Assembly: GCF_021245735.1 (NCBI RefSeq)
Contig: NZ_JAJISB010000012.1
Location: 62,001 to 126,000, forward strand
Direction: 5' to 3'
Length of the DNA stretch: 64,000 nucleotides
Source: Brevibacillus daliensis
GTDB taxonomy: Bacteria; Bacillota; Bacilli; Brevibacillales; Brevibacillaceae
The notes under the pieces are model-generated. The model was not told the origin of the DNA. It was given only the letters and a program-made list of their open reading frames with translations, and did no database searches. The first letter of the stretch is position 1; every line of letters begins with the position of its first letter. This document shows, one piece after another, positions 51,392 through 59,634 of this stretch. The position numbers and the translations under genes are program-made.

Positions 51392-52681
51392 TTGAATACT
51401 CTATTTCAAAAATTGTTTTACATGAGTGATCAAAAAACGAATGTCCGCACTGAACTTTTGGCTGGTGTAACCGCATTTATTACTGTAGCCTATATTATTG
51501 TCGTTAACGGAGCAATTTTACATACTGTCGGAATGCCGTTTGAGGCGGCAATCATCGCAACGGTGATCTGTTCCTTCCTCGGTTGTATGCTCATGGCTTT
51601 TTGGGCCAATTCCCCAATCATTATTATACCGGGAATGGGAGATAATGCTTTTTTCGTCTATACACTGGTTCTTTCCCTTGGGCTTTCATGGCAACAAGCT
51701 CTTGCGGCTGTTTTTATCGCAGGGGTAGTATTTATGCTCACCACAGTAACAAAGGGAGCAGAATTTTTAACGAAGGCAATTCCAACTTCAATGATTCATG
51801 CAATGACAGCAGGTATTGGATTTTTCATCGCTTTTCTAGGGTTGAAGAATGGTGGAGTGATTGTAGCGAATGAGTCTACTTTTGTACAGCTAGCAAGTAT
51901 CACTGATCCATATGCCCTGACGACTTTACTCACGTTACTCTTGGTATTGGTACTGTTCTTACGTAATGTAAAAGGGAATTTTCTGATTGGTATTATCGCT
52001 GGTACCTTAATTGGTGCAGTGCTTGGTATTGTAGATTTCTCCAGTTTGAAGGATTTTAGCTTATCTTTCGGTGGTTATTCAGAGCTATTCCTAGCTTTTG
52101 ATTTTAGCGCTATCAATACTCTTAATTTCTGGACGGCAGTATTCTCTCTATCTATCGTCATTATTTTTCAAAACATGGGTGCCCAATTGGGTATGCTTCC
52201 AGACAAATCGAAGTTCAAAAAGTCGTTTCAGGCGAATGCATTCTCCGTCATTTCCGCAGGGATTTTTGGCTGTAGTCCTACGACGACAGCAGCAGAGACA
52301 GCAACTGGTGTCGCGGCGGGAGGAAGAACAGGGTTAACTTCTTTTACAGCAGGGATCTTGTTTATTCCAGCACTTTTCGTAATCCCCTTGTTAAAAATCA
52401 TTCCAAGCAGTGCTATTGCACCTGTCTTAATTATTGTTGGATGTTTGATGATCCAGTCGATCAAAGAAATACCTCTTCAGGATTTTACAGAAGCTTTTCC
52501 TGCATATCTGATGTTTGCGATCATGCCGTTGTCCTTTAGTGTGGCAAACGGGATTGCTTTTGGATTTATCGCCTATCCACTTGTGAAATTAATTACAGGA
52601 CGTCGTAAAGAGGTTTCGGTAACGATGTATGTAATTGCGCTTGTCTTCCTGCTGTATTTTATCTTGGGGTCGATATTATAA
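51392..52681 (+). CDS. NCS2 (AzgA-type) purine permease
   Basis: 429 aa from TTG 51392 (GATGAGGTG site); a longer frame above it overlaps the hairpin at 51302 and is rejected. Twelve-plus hydrophobic spans with AzgA-family marks: TELLAGVTAFITVAYIIVVNGAIL, GMGDNAFFVYTLVLSLGLSWQQALAAVF, and GCSPTTTAAETATGVAAGGRTGLTSF near the substrate site. PbuG/PbuO-like carriers of this group import hypoxanthine, guanine or adenine. The context with deoD/deoB fits purine salvage. Confidence 0.93.
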   Translation: MNTLFQKLFYMSDQKTNVRTELLAGVTAFITVAYIIVVNGAILHTVGMPFEAAIIATVICSFLGCMLMAFWANSPIIIIPGMGDNAFFVYTLVLSLGLSWQQALAAVFIAGVVFMLTTVTKGAEFLTKAIPTSMIHAMTAGIGFFIAFLGLKNGGVIVANESTFVQLASITDPYALTTLLTLLLVLVLFLRNVKGNFLIGIIAGTLIGAVLGIVDFSSLKDFSLSFGGYSELFLAFDFSAINTLNFWTAVFSLSIVIIFQNMGAQLGMLPDKSKFKKSFQANAFSVISAGIFGCSPTTTAAETATGVAAGGRTGLTSFTAGILFIPALFVIPLLKIIPSSAIAPVLIIVGCLMIQSIKEIPLQDFTEAFPAYLMFAIMPLSFSVANGIAFGFIAYPLVKLITGRRKEVSVTMYVIALVFLLYFILGSIL

Positions 52682-52762
52682 ACGGATTGAAGAATATCAA
52701 GTGTGAATGAAAAATTAACCTTTTTATTTGTGAGAAATCTAGTCTTATCATCTACTAGGAAG

Positions 52763-52805
52763 AAAAGGTAGCCATGTTTAATAACGGGTTACCTTTTCTT
52801 TTTTT
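52763..52805 (+). terminator. Terminator after the NCS2 permease
   Basis: AAAAGGTA-CC / GG-TTACCTTTT stem then CTTTTTTT. Confidence 0.85.
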
Positions 52806-53008
52806 CGTTAGTAACGCTCTATACATACTAGCAGGAGGAAAATGATTGAATAACCATAAGGAAAGCAGCGTAATGATATGAGTGTAAGATATTTACAATA
52901 ACAATTACTTGGACTAATCTATATATAAGAGGGAGAAAGTGAATGCTTCTGGGTTTTTGACAAATAAATGGATGCTCCGAAACCAGAATAAGGCGAGGGG
53001 GAAAATAG

Positions 53009-53356
53009 ATGAACAATTTTATGAGAGGAATAGCAAGAAGATTAGCTCAATTGAAGAAACCTTTCTACGTTGGTTGTATAATCAATTTGATTATTGGAGC
53101 AATCGGGTTATTTAAACAGGATATAAATATGTATGTGTTATACTCTTTGATTACGACGTTTGTTTTTACGCTTATTTCAACATTGATAGGATTAACTATG
53201 GTAACGAATACAGGTGATGGAACAACGTATTATCATAATAATAATCAGCTTGATGAGACAGATAAACAAAGTAGATTCACATGGGTCCTCTCTTCAGCTG
53301 TAGTAGCAATGCCCAATTTACTTGGTGGAGTGTTGTTGGGGTATGTGCTGGTATAA
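53009..53356 (+). CDS. Hypothetical 115-aa membrane protein
   Basis: Three hydrophobic segments: YVGCIINLIIGAIGLF, YSLITTFVFTLISTLIGLTMV, and SSAVVAMPNLLGGVLLGYVLV, with a polar Asn/Asp-rich loop (NTGDGTTYYHNNNQLDETDKQSR) between the second and third. GAGGGGG site before ATG 53009. Not recognised. A 330-base stretch before it holds only the terminator above and no other gene I can support. Confidence 0.65.
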   Translation: MNNFMRGIARRLAQLKKPFYVGCIINLIIGAIGLFKQDINMYVLYSLITTFVFTLISTLIGLTMVTNTGDGTTYYHNNNQLDETDKQSRFTWVLSSAVVAMPNLLGGVLLGYVLV

Positions 53357-53385
53357 GGATTGAATCCGAATAAAGCACATATAGG

Positions 53386-53485
53386 AGCCCGAGATCCATA
53401 TCAGATGCGGCAAGCAACATGCTTCCTGTACAAACTCCTGCTACAATGGTGCTATTTGCGTGCATATTTTAATCAGCCGCGGTAA
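53386..53485 (-). pseudogene. Fragment of a DJ-1/PfpI gene, a rearranged copy of the gene at 54136-54738
   Basis: About 100 bases copy two separated parts of the intact gene: 54230-54251 and 54384-54462, joined after an exact 132-base (44-codon) deletion. Identity is high. Compared with the intact gene it also lost one base in the TTTTGAATC run (here TTTTAATC), so the frame is broken. The minus-strand frame here (with MHANSTIVAGVCTGSMLLAAS) is only the shared piece. It lies immediately upstream of the DUF218 gene's ribosome binding site. Confidence 0.8.
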
Positions 53486-53500
53486 AAAGGAGTGATTTCT

Positions 53501-54064
53501 ATGAAAAAAATAACGATAAAAGTAATCTACGTTATGGTTACTTGGTTTGTGTTACATGTTCTAATCACATCCCTTGATGGTTTTATAGATGAAAAACAGC
53601 AGGTGGATCTTGCTGTTATCTTAGGCAATAAGATTGAAAATGATGGAAGACCATCAGATAGATTAAGGTATCGATTAGAAAAAGCAGTAGATCTTTATAA
53701 AGAAGGCTATTTTACATACGTACTTGTTAGTGGCGGAGTTGGTAAAGAAGGTTATGACGAAGCACAAACAATGAAACAATACTTAGTTCAAAAAGGTATA
53801 CCTAGTGACAAGATAATAACGGATAGCATGGGATTAAATACAATTATGACTGCACAGAACACTAAGAAAATTATGGATGGCATGGAAGCCAAATCTGTCA
53901 TGGTGATAACTCAGTTTTATCATATTAGCAGGACTAAGTTAGCCTTTTACAAGTCGGGATTCGAAGATGTTTATTCAGCTCACGCAGATTATTTTGAAGT
54001 AAGAGATTTCTATTCGCTTTTCAGGGAGTTTTTTGCTTACTATAAGTATCTACTTTTTGAGTGA
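53501..54064 (+). CDS. DUF218/YdcF-like membrane-anchored protein
   Basis: 187 aa from ATG 53501 (AAAGGAGTG site). One N-terminal span (IKVIYVMVTWFVLHVLITSL), then the DUF218 fold: VDLAVILGNKI, GRPSDRLRYRLEKAVDLY, VLVSGGVGKEGYDEAQTMKQYLVQKGIP and SVMVITQFYHISRTKLAF. Family members (SanA, YdcF) affect envelope integrity or antibiotic sensitivity; the biochemical activity is not settled. It is a single gene placed directly after the DJ-1 fragment. Confidence 0.85.
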   Translation: MKKITIKVIYVMVTWFVLHVLITSLDGFIDEKQQVDLAVILGNKIENDGRPSDRLRYRLEKAVDLYKEGYFTYVLVSGGVGKEGYDEAQTMKQYLVQKGIPSDKIITDSMGLNTIMTAQNTKKIMDGMEAKSVMVITQFYHISRTKLAFYKSGFEDVYSAHADYFEVRDFYSLFREFFAYYKYLLFE

Positions 54065-54135
54065 TAATACCTTGAAGTCTCGTATTCCAGTGAAATTTCT
54101 CTACTTGGAATAAAAGGTAGAGTCACAAACTTGAT

Positions 54136-54738
54136 TTAACCTCTCCACACGACTCCTCGTCTTTCATACTCCATACGATATTCCACAGCAGCAGCTATGT
54201 TTGACCCAGCAAAACGTTCAACAATCCATAGCCCGAGATCCACACCAGATGTAACTCCTCTAGCGGTAATGACATCCCCGCTATCTACAATTCGATAACC
54301 GAGGACCTCTGCCTCATATGTTTTCATTTCATCTTTGGCTAAGTGGTGCATTGTGGCTTTTTTACCTTTCATAATACCGGAGGCGGCAAGCAACATGCTT
54401 CCTGTACAAACACCTGCTACAATGGTGCCATTTGCGTGCATATTTTGAATCAGCTGCGGTAATTCTCCACGCTCCGCTTCTTTTCTAGCCCCCAGCTCAG
54501 CCTTATGATTCCAGCCACCACCAGGAATGATTAATAAATCAGGTCGATTATCTATTCGCAAGTAGTCATCAATGTTTACCTTAACACCATAGGAAGTGGT
54601 CACTTCATTTTTTTGTTGACTTGCGACCAAGTTTATTTGAAAATCCGCTCCAATTTCTACAGCTCTTTTCAATACTTCGTAGGGAGCAAAAGCGACTAGC
54701 TCACCGAAACCATCAAAAAGTACGATTTGTATTTTCAT
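54136..54738 (-). CDS. DJ-1/PfpI family protein
   Basis: 200 aa. Class I glutamine amidotransferase-like fold: IQIVLFDGFGELVAFAPYEVLKRAVE, RPDLLIIPGGGWNH, and the nucleophile elbow GTIVAGVCTGSMLLAASGIMKGKKATMHHL (Cys in AGVCTGS, with His nearby). It resembles ThiJ/PfpI deglycase/isonitrile hydratase-type enzymes; the exact reaction is unknown. A rearranged fragment of this gene lies 650 bases away at 53386. Confidence 0.88.
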   Translation of the reverse strand: MKIQIVLFDGFGELVAFAPYEVLKRAVEIGADFQINLVASQQKNEVTTSYGVKVNIDDYLRIDNRPDLLIIPGGGWNHKAELGARKEAERGELPQLIQNMHANGTIVAGVCTGSMLLAASGIMKGKKATMHHLAKDEMKTYEAEVLGYRIVDSGDVITARGVTSGVDLGLWIVERFAGSNIAAAVEYRMEYERRGVVWRG

Positions 54739-54906
54739 GGCGAAACGTCCTTTCCCACTGTTCTAAAAAAGCCTAATTCTTTCGTTTGAAACTCCTGTGA
54801 AAAAAGGTCGGAACCTTCTTTTACTATCTAATGATTTTGAATAGTAGTCAAATAAAAAAGTAATGGTTACTCTTGACTTTCTGTTTAACACCCTTTAATG
54901 TATATA

Positions 54907-54929
54907 GTGTACTACATCAAGTGGTACAC
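54907..54929. promoter_or_regulatory. Inverted repeat operator candidate for the YtrA-type operon
   Basis: GTGTACTAC-ATCAA-GTGGTACAC, a near-perfect 9-bp inverted repeat (one G-T pair), 50 bases upstream of the first frame of the operon and followed by three TACACGTAA-like tandem 9-mers (54925-54951). Confidence 0.6.
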
Positions 54930-54980
54930 GTAATACACGTAATACACATTTTAGATAATTACGCTTTGGAAAGAAGAGAT

Positions 54981-55293
54981 ATGATGACGAAAAGCTCTTT
55001 AAAGTATGTACTTATTCTCGTATTTCTGTTTGTAATCTCTATTTTTTTCTATGTGTGGAACAAAGATAGCTATTGTTTTGGAAAAAGAGCGGGCTGGAGA
55101 AGTTTCGGAAGTTCAATACTATGTTAATTCCATCCAGAACTCGCCTGATATAAAAGGATTTAAACGTTTTACAATCTCTGAAGAAAAACTAAATGAGGAA
55201 AAAAATCCATATATCCTTGTTGGTCTAGATGGAATAACTGACCCAATTGTTGTTAAAACCACAGATGGAACAATACTTGAAGAGATTAAGTAA
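54981..55293 (+). pseudogene. Frameshifted small membrane-anchored protein gene at the head of the ytrA-like operon
   Basis: The first frame from ATG 54981 gives a signal anchor (MMTKSSLKYVLILVFLFVISIFFYVWNK) and then runs out of sense. The +2 frame picks up exactly there (IAIVLEKERAGEVSEVQYYV...) and continues to 55293 (VVKTTDGTILEEIK). A single-base shift near 55070 would rejoin them into a ~103-aa protein with one span and an extracellular domain. This is a real lesion, a sequencing error or, less likely, programmed frameshifting. Family unknown. Confidence 0.6.
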
Positions 55294-55356
55294 ACCTAAG
55301 CATAACTCATATTGAGAACAATTAAACATTAGCACAGGTAAAGGTGGCTGAAGCAC

Positions 55357-55746
55357 ATGATCGTGATAAACGAGAGAAGTCCCTCACCGATTTATGAGCA
55401 GATCATTCAACAGATTAAAGAGTTGATTCTGCGAGGTGTTTTACTGGAGGGTGAAAAGCTACCTTCCGTTAGGGAAATGTCTGGACTGATTGTGGTGAAT
55501 CCCAACACAGTCAGTAAGGCATATCAGGAATTGGAACGTCAAGGCGTTATTGAAACATTACGGGGAAAAGGAACCTTCGTTGCCAAACAACAATCACCGA
55601 GAATGGAGAAGGAACGCATGCAAAAATTTCGAGAAGCATTAAAGCAGGTCGCCATTGAAGCTACTTATCTTGGAATAGATAGTGCACAGCTTCAAAAGTG
55701 GTTGGAAGAGTACATGATGGAACTAAGAGGTGGAACCGATGCTTAA
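55357..55746 (+). CDS. GntR family regulator, YtrA subfamily
   Basis: 129 aa: winged helix SPIYEQIIQQIKELILRGVLLEGEKLPSVREMSGLIVVNPNTVSKAYQELERQGVIETLRGKGTFV and a short C-terminal dimer helix, the compact YtrA layout. YtrA-type proteins repress ABC transporter operons that answer to cell-wall antibiotics. ATG 55357 after AAGGTGGC. The stop overlaps the ABC ATPase start. Confidence 0.9.
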   Translation: MIVINERSPSPIYEQIIQQIKELILRGVLLEGEKLPSVREMSGLIVVNPNTVSKAYQELERQGVIETLRGKGTFVAKQQSPRMEKERMQKFREALKQVAIEATYLGIDSAQLQKWLEEYMMELRGGTDA

Positions 55747-56620
55747 TGTAAAACAGATAACCAAGATGATAGATAATCGCATGATCTTGGATAAGGTTAG
55801 CTTCCAAGTATCAGCAGGAGTCATTGTGGGTCTTGTAGGGCGCAATGGTACAGGGAAAACGACTTTACTTCGCACGATCATGGGGATTCTTGATCCTGAG
55901 GGCGGTACTATAGAATTTGAAGGAAAATCTGTTCACAATTTTCCAGAGACGAAGCAACAAATGTTATATGTACCAGATTCTCCGGAAGCGATACATATGT
56001 ACACACCAGATGAGTGTGCTAGGCTGTATCAGGCCATTTATCCAAAATTTGATCACAATAATTATGAGACACTGATGGAACGTTTTGAACTTCCGCGCAG
56101 GAAGAAGATTCGGACGTTCTCCAAAGGGATGAAAGCACTCGTGTCACTGATTCTGGCTTTCTCCACCAGAGTATCGCTCATATTGCTGGATGAACCGACC
56201 AATGGCATTGATCCTATTGTGAAAAAGCAAGTACTCAGCATGATTGTAGAAGAATCGGCAGAACGACAAGTCAGCTTTATTATTTCCACGCACCAGCTGG
56301 AAGAATTAGAGCGCATCGCTGACCAAATTATTATGATGAAAAACGGGGGAGTTGAAGTACAAACCTCCATTATGGATACAGAAGAAAGGTTTGCCAAGGT
56401 ACAGGTTGTCTTCAGTGGTGAAGCACCACAAGAGTTATTGAATTTGCCTCGTATCTATCTCTTAGGTCAGGTTGGGCGTGTGTACACGTTACTGATTGAG
56501 GATGAGACTGACAAGACACTTAATGAGATTAAAGAAGTGAAACCACTCCTTTTGGAAAAACTGCCTGTTGATCTGGAAGACTTGTTTATTATGAAACTAG
56601 GTGGTGGCAAACATGTTTAA
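55739..56620 (+). CDS. ABC transporter ATP-binding protein (YtrB-like)
   Basis: 293 aa from ATG 55739 (AAGAGGTGG site, inside the end of the GntR gene). Motifs: Walker A GRNGTGKTT, Q-loop region near MLYVPDSPEAI, signature FSKGMKALVSLILAF (a variant of LSGGQ), Walker B LILLDEPTNGIDP and switch STHQ. It pairs with the permease encoded next (8-base overlap). Confidence 0.9.
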   Translation: MLNVKQITKMIDNRMILDKVSFQVSAGVIVGLVGRNGTGKTTLLRTIMGILDPEGGTIEFEGKSVHNFPETKQQMLYVPDSPEAIHMYTPDECARLYQAIYPKFDHNNYETLMERFELPRRKKIRTFSKGMKALVSLILAFSTRVSLILLDEPTNGIDPIVKKQVLSMIVEESAERQVSFIISTHQLEELERIADQIIMMKNGGVEVQTSIMDTEERFAKVQVVFSGEAPQELLNLPRIYLLGQVGRVYTLLIEDETDKTLNEIKEVKPLLLEKLPVDLEDLFIMKLGGGKHV

Positions 56621-57608
56621 TAAAGCATTATGGATAAAAGAATGGAAGCAGAACGGCTTATTATGGTTGATGCCTATCCTGGCGTTTTTCGGAGTGACAA
56701 GTACCAGATTAAGTTATGTAATGGATTCAGAAAACTCGAAGCTCATGAACTTGAAAATGTTTCAGGAACAGGGTGCAGATTCATTTTATTTAGCTACTAA
56801 CAATACGTACGGAACGATTATTATGCTTGTTGTTTTTCTGTGCTGGCTTGGGGTTAACCAAATTGGGGCTGAACGTAAAAATCTGATGAATGATTTTACT
56901 TTTTCTCTACCTTATAAAAGATGGGAAATATACCTAAATAAATTTACAGTGGGATTCGTAACTCTAGCTGCAAGTTTAGTGATCGCAACAATAATCGATA
57001 TGGCAATCGTACTTTTTTCTCCGTTTGGTATGTTTTTCTCACCATCGATTCATATTTATGAAGCAGTGGTTTGCCTATCTATATTGACTGCTTTTTACAG
57101 CTCTCTCTTATTGGTGGGTACTATGACAGGCGGATCTTCCATGCAGTTGTTACTCACGATTATCTTTAACCTGTTTCCGGTTTTATTTGCCGGATTAGTG
57201 CTTTATTTCGTTGAGGTTAACTTTGGGGCAGAGAACTTTCTTCCAAACATGGATTTCGGAAATATGTTTATGATGTTATATTCTACTCCATTTTTAATGT
57301 ATCTCGGTCACATATACCCAGAATTCTCTGTGATACCAGTAATTTTATATTCCGTGGTGTGTTTAGGCTTAGGAACGTTCCTGTATAATCGGAGCAAGCT
57401 GGAGAACAATGGCAAGATGCTACTTTTCGCTAAATTAGAAACAATCTTTCATTTTGGGGTAACCATCTGCTTCGCTCTTCTAGGAGGAATGTTTGCAGTG
57501 GTTGTATCTGAGGAAACAATTTTACATTATTACATCGGATTTATTATTTTTGGACTACTAGCATTCTTTGGATTCAATTATATAAAAAAAGTCCGTTTTA
57601 AAGGCTAA
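56613..57608 (+). CDS. ABC transporter permease of the YtrA-type operon
   Basis: 331 aa from ATG 56613. Six or more spans; opens with MFNKALWIKEWKQNGLLWLMPILAFFGV and has the NLMNDFTFSLPYKRWEIYLNKF cytoplasmic motif found in ABC-2 permeases, plus a second half with long hydrophobic stretches up to the C-terminus (YYIGFIIFGLLAFFGFNYIKKVRFKG). Exports or senses an unknown ligand together with the ATPase upstream. Confidence 0.87.
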   Translation: MFNKALWIKEWKQNGLLWLMPILAFFGVTSTRLSYVMDSENSKLMNLKMFQEQGADSFYLATNNTYGTIIMLVVFLCWLGVNQIGAERKNLMNDFTFSLPYKRWEIYLNKFTVGFVTLAASLVIATIIDMAIVLFSPFGMFFSPSIHIYEAVVCLSILTAFYSSLLLVGTMTGGSSMQLLLTIIFNLFPVLFAGLVLYFVEVNFGAENFLPNMDFGNMFMMLYSTPFLMYLGHIYPEFSVIPVILYSVVCLGLGTFLYNRSKLENNGKMLLFAKLETIFHFGVTICFALLGGMFAVVVSEETILHYYIGFIIFGLLAFFGFNYIKKVRFKG

Positions 57609-57630
57609 TTCATCTTGACGGATAGTAGAG

Positions 57631-57666
57631 AAACCTTGGGAGATACATGCTCTCAAGGTTTTTTGG
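57631..57666 (+). terminator. Terminator after the YtrA-type operon
   Basis: AACCTTGGGAG / CTCTCAAGGTT stem and T run. Confidence 0.8.
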
Positions 57667-57771
57667 TATTTCGTGTTATCGATTAATATAAAAGAATTAT
57701 TTGACAAGTCGAAGGTATACCAGACAAGATGAAGAGAGAATTTATCTTACTCATTGAAAGAAGGGGGAAGC

Positions 57772-58923
57772 ATGCTTTTTCATGACAATGAATACATTAT
57801 CGAACTATCTGGTGGAAAGGTACAGCTTCTTCCCAAGGAATACGCCCTATTGCGCTTTTTATATCAGCATGCGGGGCAGATTTTTACACGAGAAGAGCTT
57901 CTTAATCAGGTCTGGCGGATGGAAGAGCCAGTCGATCGGACCGTGGATGATCATATCTATCGCTTGCGGAAAAAGCTGACACCTTACTCCAATTCTTTAT
58001 CCATTGAAACGATAAGAGGAAGGGGATACCGCCTGCAAAAATATAGTCAGCAGGAGGAAACCTCGGCTGTCATACAAGAACCCCTACTTACGAAAAAAAC
58101 AAGGGAGCTAATTGAGACCTATCACTATCTAGGGATGGGTGATCAAATGGTGGCGTTCACTGAACAAATGCAAAAGCTGGGTGTACCGATTAGAGGCTAT
58201 TATAGCTGGATGCAGCATGTTGTAAAAGGGGATATATCTCGAGTTGTAGGAAATAACGTAATTCCGTTCTGGGAGCGTGCATTTACATTTTTTTCAGCTC
58301 ATTTTTTGATTACGGATGATTATATGAAGTCGTTTACTCTCGCCCATATCTTACTCGATAGCAAGAAAATGCCACCGTCTCATGCTAAAGAACTGGAGGT
58401 TAATCTGGTGACACTGAATATGCTGGTGGATAGGCAAGAGGAAGCAGAAATCCAGTTATCGAAGCTATGGGGATGGGTACGTCACTCACAAGAGGAAAAT
58501 GGCTGGTTGATATTCATTATTCAAATGGTTGAAATAGGGCTAGCCATCATGAAAAAGGATGTACACCGTGCAGAAAAAAGCTTGATGGAGGCTAAAGATT
58601 TACTCATTACTTTTCCAGGACTTCGTGAAAGAGGATCTTGGTATATAATGTGGGCACTTTATTTAAGTCTTAGTAAAAAACAAGACGAAGCCGTGCTTGC
58701 TTGGAAAAAAGGAGCCGCTTGTTTGGAAGAATCTTGTTTTGTACCAGCTATTTTTTCAGGATTAACGATGAGCCGGCAGATCTGTCTTGGCGATCCAGAT
58801 TTTGCTTTTCTTATTCCAATCATAGAGCAGAAATGGGAAGAACAATGTGAAAAGTATAAAGTGGAGGAATGGAGGGCAGCAATCAAGGTAGAGTTACAGG
58901 CTAATTTGAAGGAGTATGTATAG
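57772..58923 (+). CDS. Winged-helix (OmpR-type) regulator with a TPR-like C-terminus
   Basis: 383 aa from ATG 57772 (AGAAGGGGG site). Residues ~1-100 are a Trans_reg_C DNA-binding domain (IELSGGKVQLLPKEYALLRFLYQHAGQIFTREELLNQVWR, VDDHIYRLRKKLTPYSN, ETIRGRGYRLQ). Residues ~110-380 are all helical with TPR-like repeats (SLSKKQDEAVLAWKKGAACLEESCF), with no receiver domain. It likely senses a ligand or protein through the helical part. A degraded tandem copy lies directly downstream, then an MFS exporter that may be the target. Confidence 0.82.
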   Translation: MLFHDNEYIIELSGGKVQLLPKEYALLRFLYQHAGQIFTREELLNQVWRMEEPVDRTVDDHIYRLRKKLTPYSNSLSIETIRGRGYRLQKYSQQEETSAVIQEPLLTKKTRELIETYHYLGMGDQMVAFTEQMQKLGVPIRGYYSWMQHVVKGDISRVVGNNVIPFWERAFTFFSAHFLITDDYMKSFTLAHILLDSKKMPPSHAKELEVNLVTLNMLVDRQEEAEIQLSKLWGWVRHSQEENGWLIFIIQMVEIGLAIMKKDVHRAEKSLMEAKDLLITFPGLRERGSWYIMWALYLSLSKKQDEAVLAWKKGAACLEESCFVPAIFSGLTMSRQICLGDPDFAFLIPIIEQKWEEQCEKYKVEEWRAAIKVELQANLKEYV

Positions 58924-58949
58924 GTTTACGACGGAAAAGAAGGTGAAGA

Positions 58950-59555
58950 ATGCTTTTTCTTGACGACGAATACACACTTGAGTTGCCAGTGGGAAATGTT
59001 CAGTTTCTACCCAAAGAATACGCCCTCTTGCACTTCTTATATCAGCACCGAGGACGATGCTTTACCCGAGAGGAGCTACTTGATCGTATATGGCAGATGG
59101 AAGAACCAGTTGGTTCGTGAGTCCGATACGAATATCTATCTGATCTTTATCATTCAACTGGAAGAAATCATTCTTAGTTTACATAACAAGGATACCATAC
59201 GGGCTCGGAATTCCTTGAGAGAAGCGAAGGATATGCTACTAAGCTTTCCAGGGCTACGTGAAAAAGGGCTTTTGTCTTTACTGGAGGCCTTTTATCTTGC
59301 ACTTATGAATCAAAAGGAAGAGGCTTTATCTACCTGGGAAATGGGAGTAACTACTTAAGGGAGTCAGGGTTTGTCCCTGCCCTTATTTCTGGAATAGGCA
59401 CCAGTCGTGAAATAAGTTCCCTTCATCCCAAATATCAATTTTTAATGCCAAAAGTGGAACAAATGTGGGGCGAGCTAACCCGAAAATATAAAACAGATGT
59501 ATTACAGGAAGCGATTGACGCAGATTTTCGTACCAATCTAGGCGAAATATTTTAG
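58950..59555 (+). pseudogene. Degraded tandem copy of the winged-helix/TPR-like regulator
   Basis: ATG 58950 opens a copy of the same N-terminus (LFLDDEYTLELPVGNVQFLPKEYALLHFLYQHRG..., EELLDRIWQMEEPV), which hits a stop at 59118-59120. The next frame continues at a point equivalent to residues ~250-340 of the intact gene (IFIIQLEEIILSLHNKDTIRARNSLREAKDMLLSFPGLREKG). A further frame carries the C-terminal end to 59555. So it has an internal deletion of roughly 180 codons and two frameshifts. Confidence 0.85.
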
Positions 59556-59634
59556 GGAGTTCTGTTCTTCCTCTGATATTCTTCTGACATTCAAACTGTA
59601 CACTTATAAAAAAAGAGTAACGGAGTGAATAAAG

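Noticed and set aside
53277-53465. 62-aa minus frame with DJ-1 sequence taken as a gene
   Set aside because: Only the part copied from the DJ-1 gene is meaningful; the frame runs on into unrelated sequence and lacks the rest of the domain.
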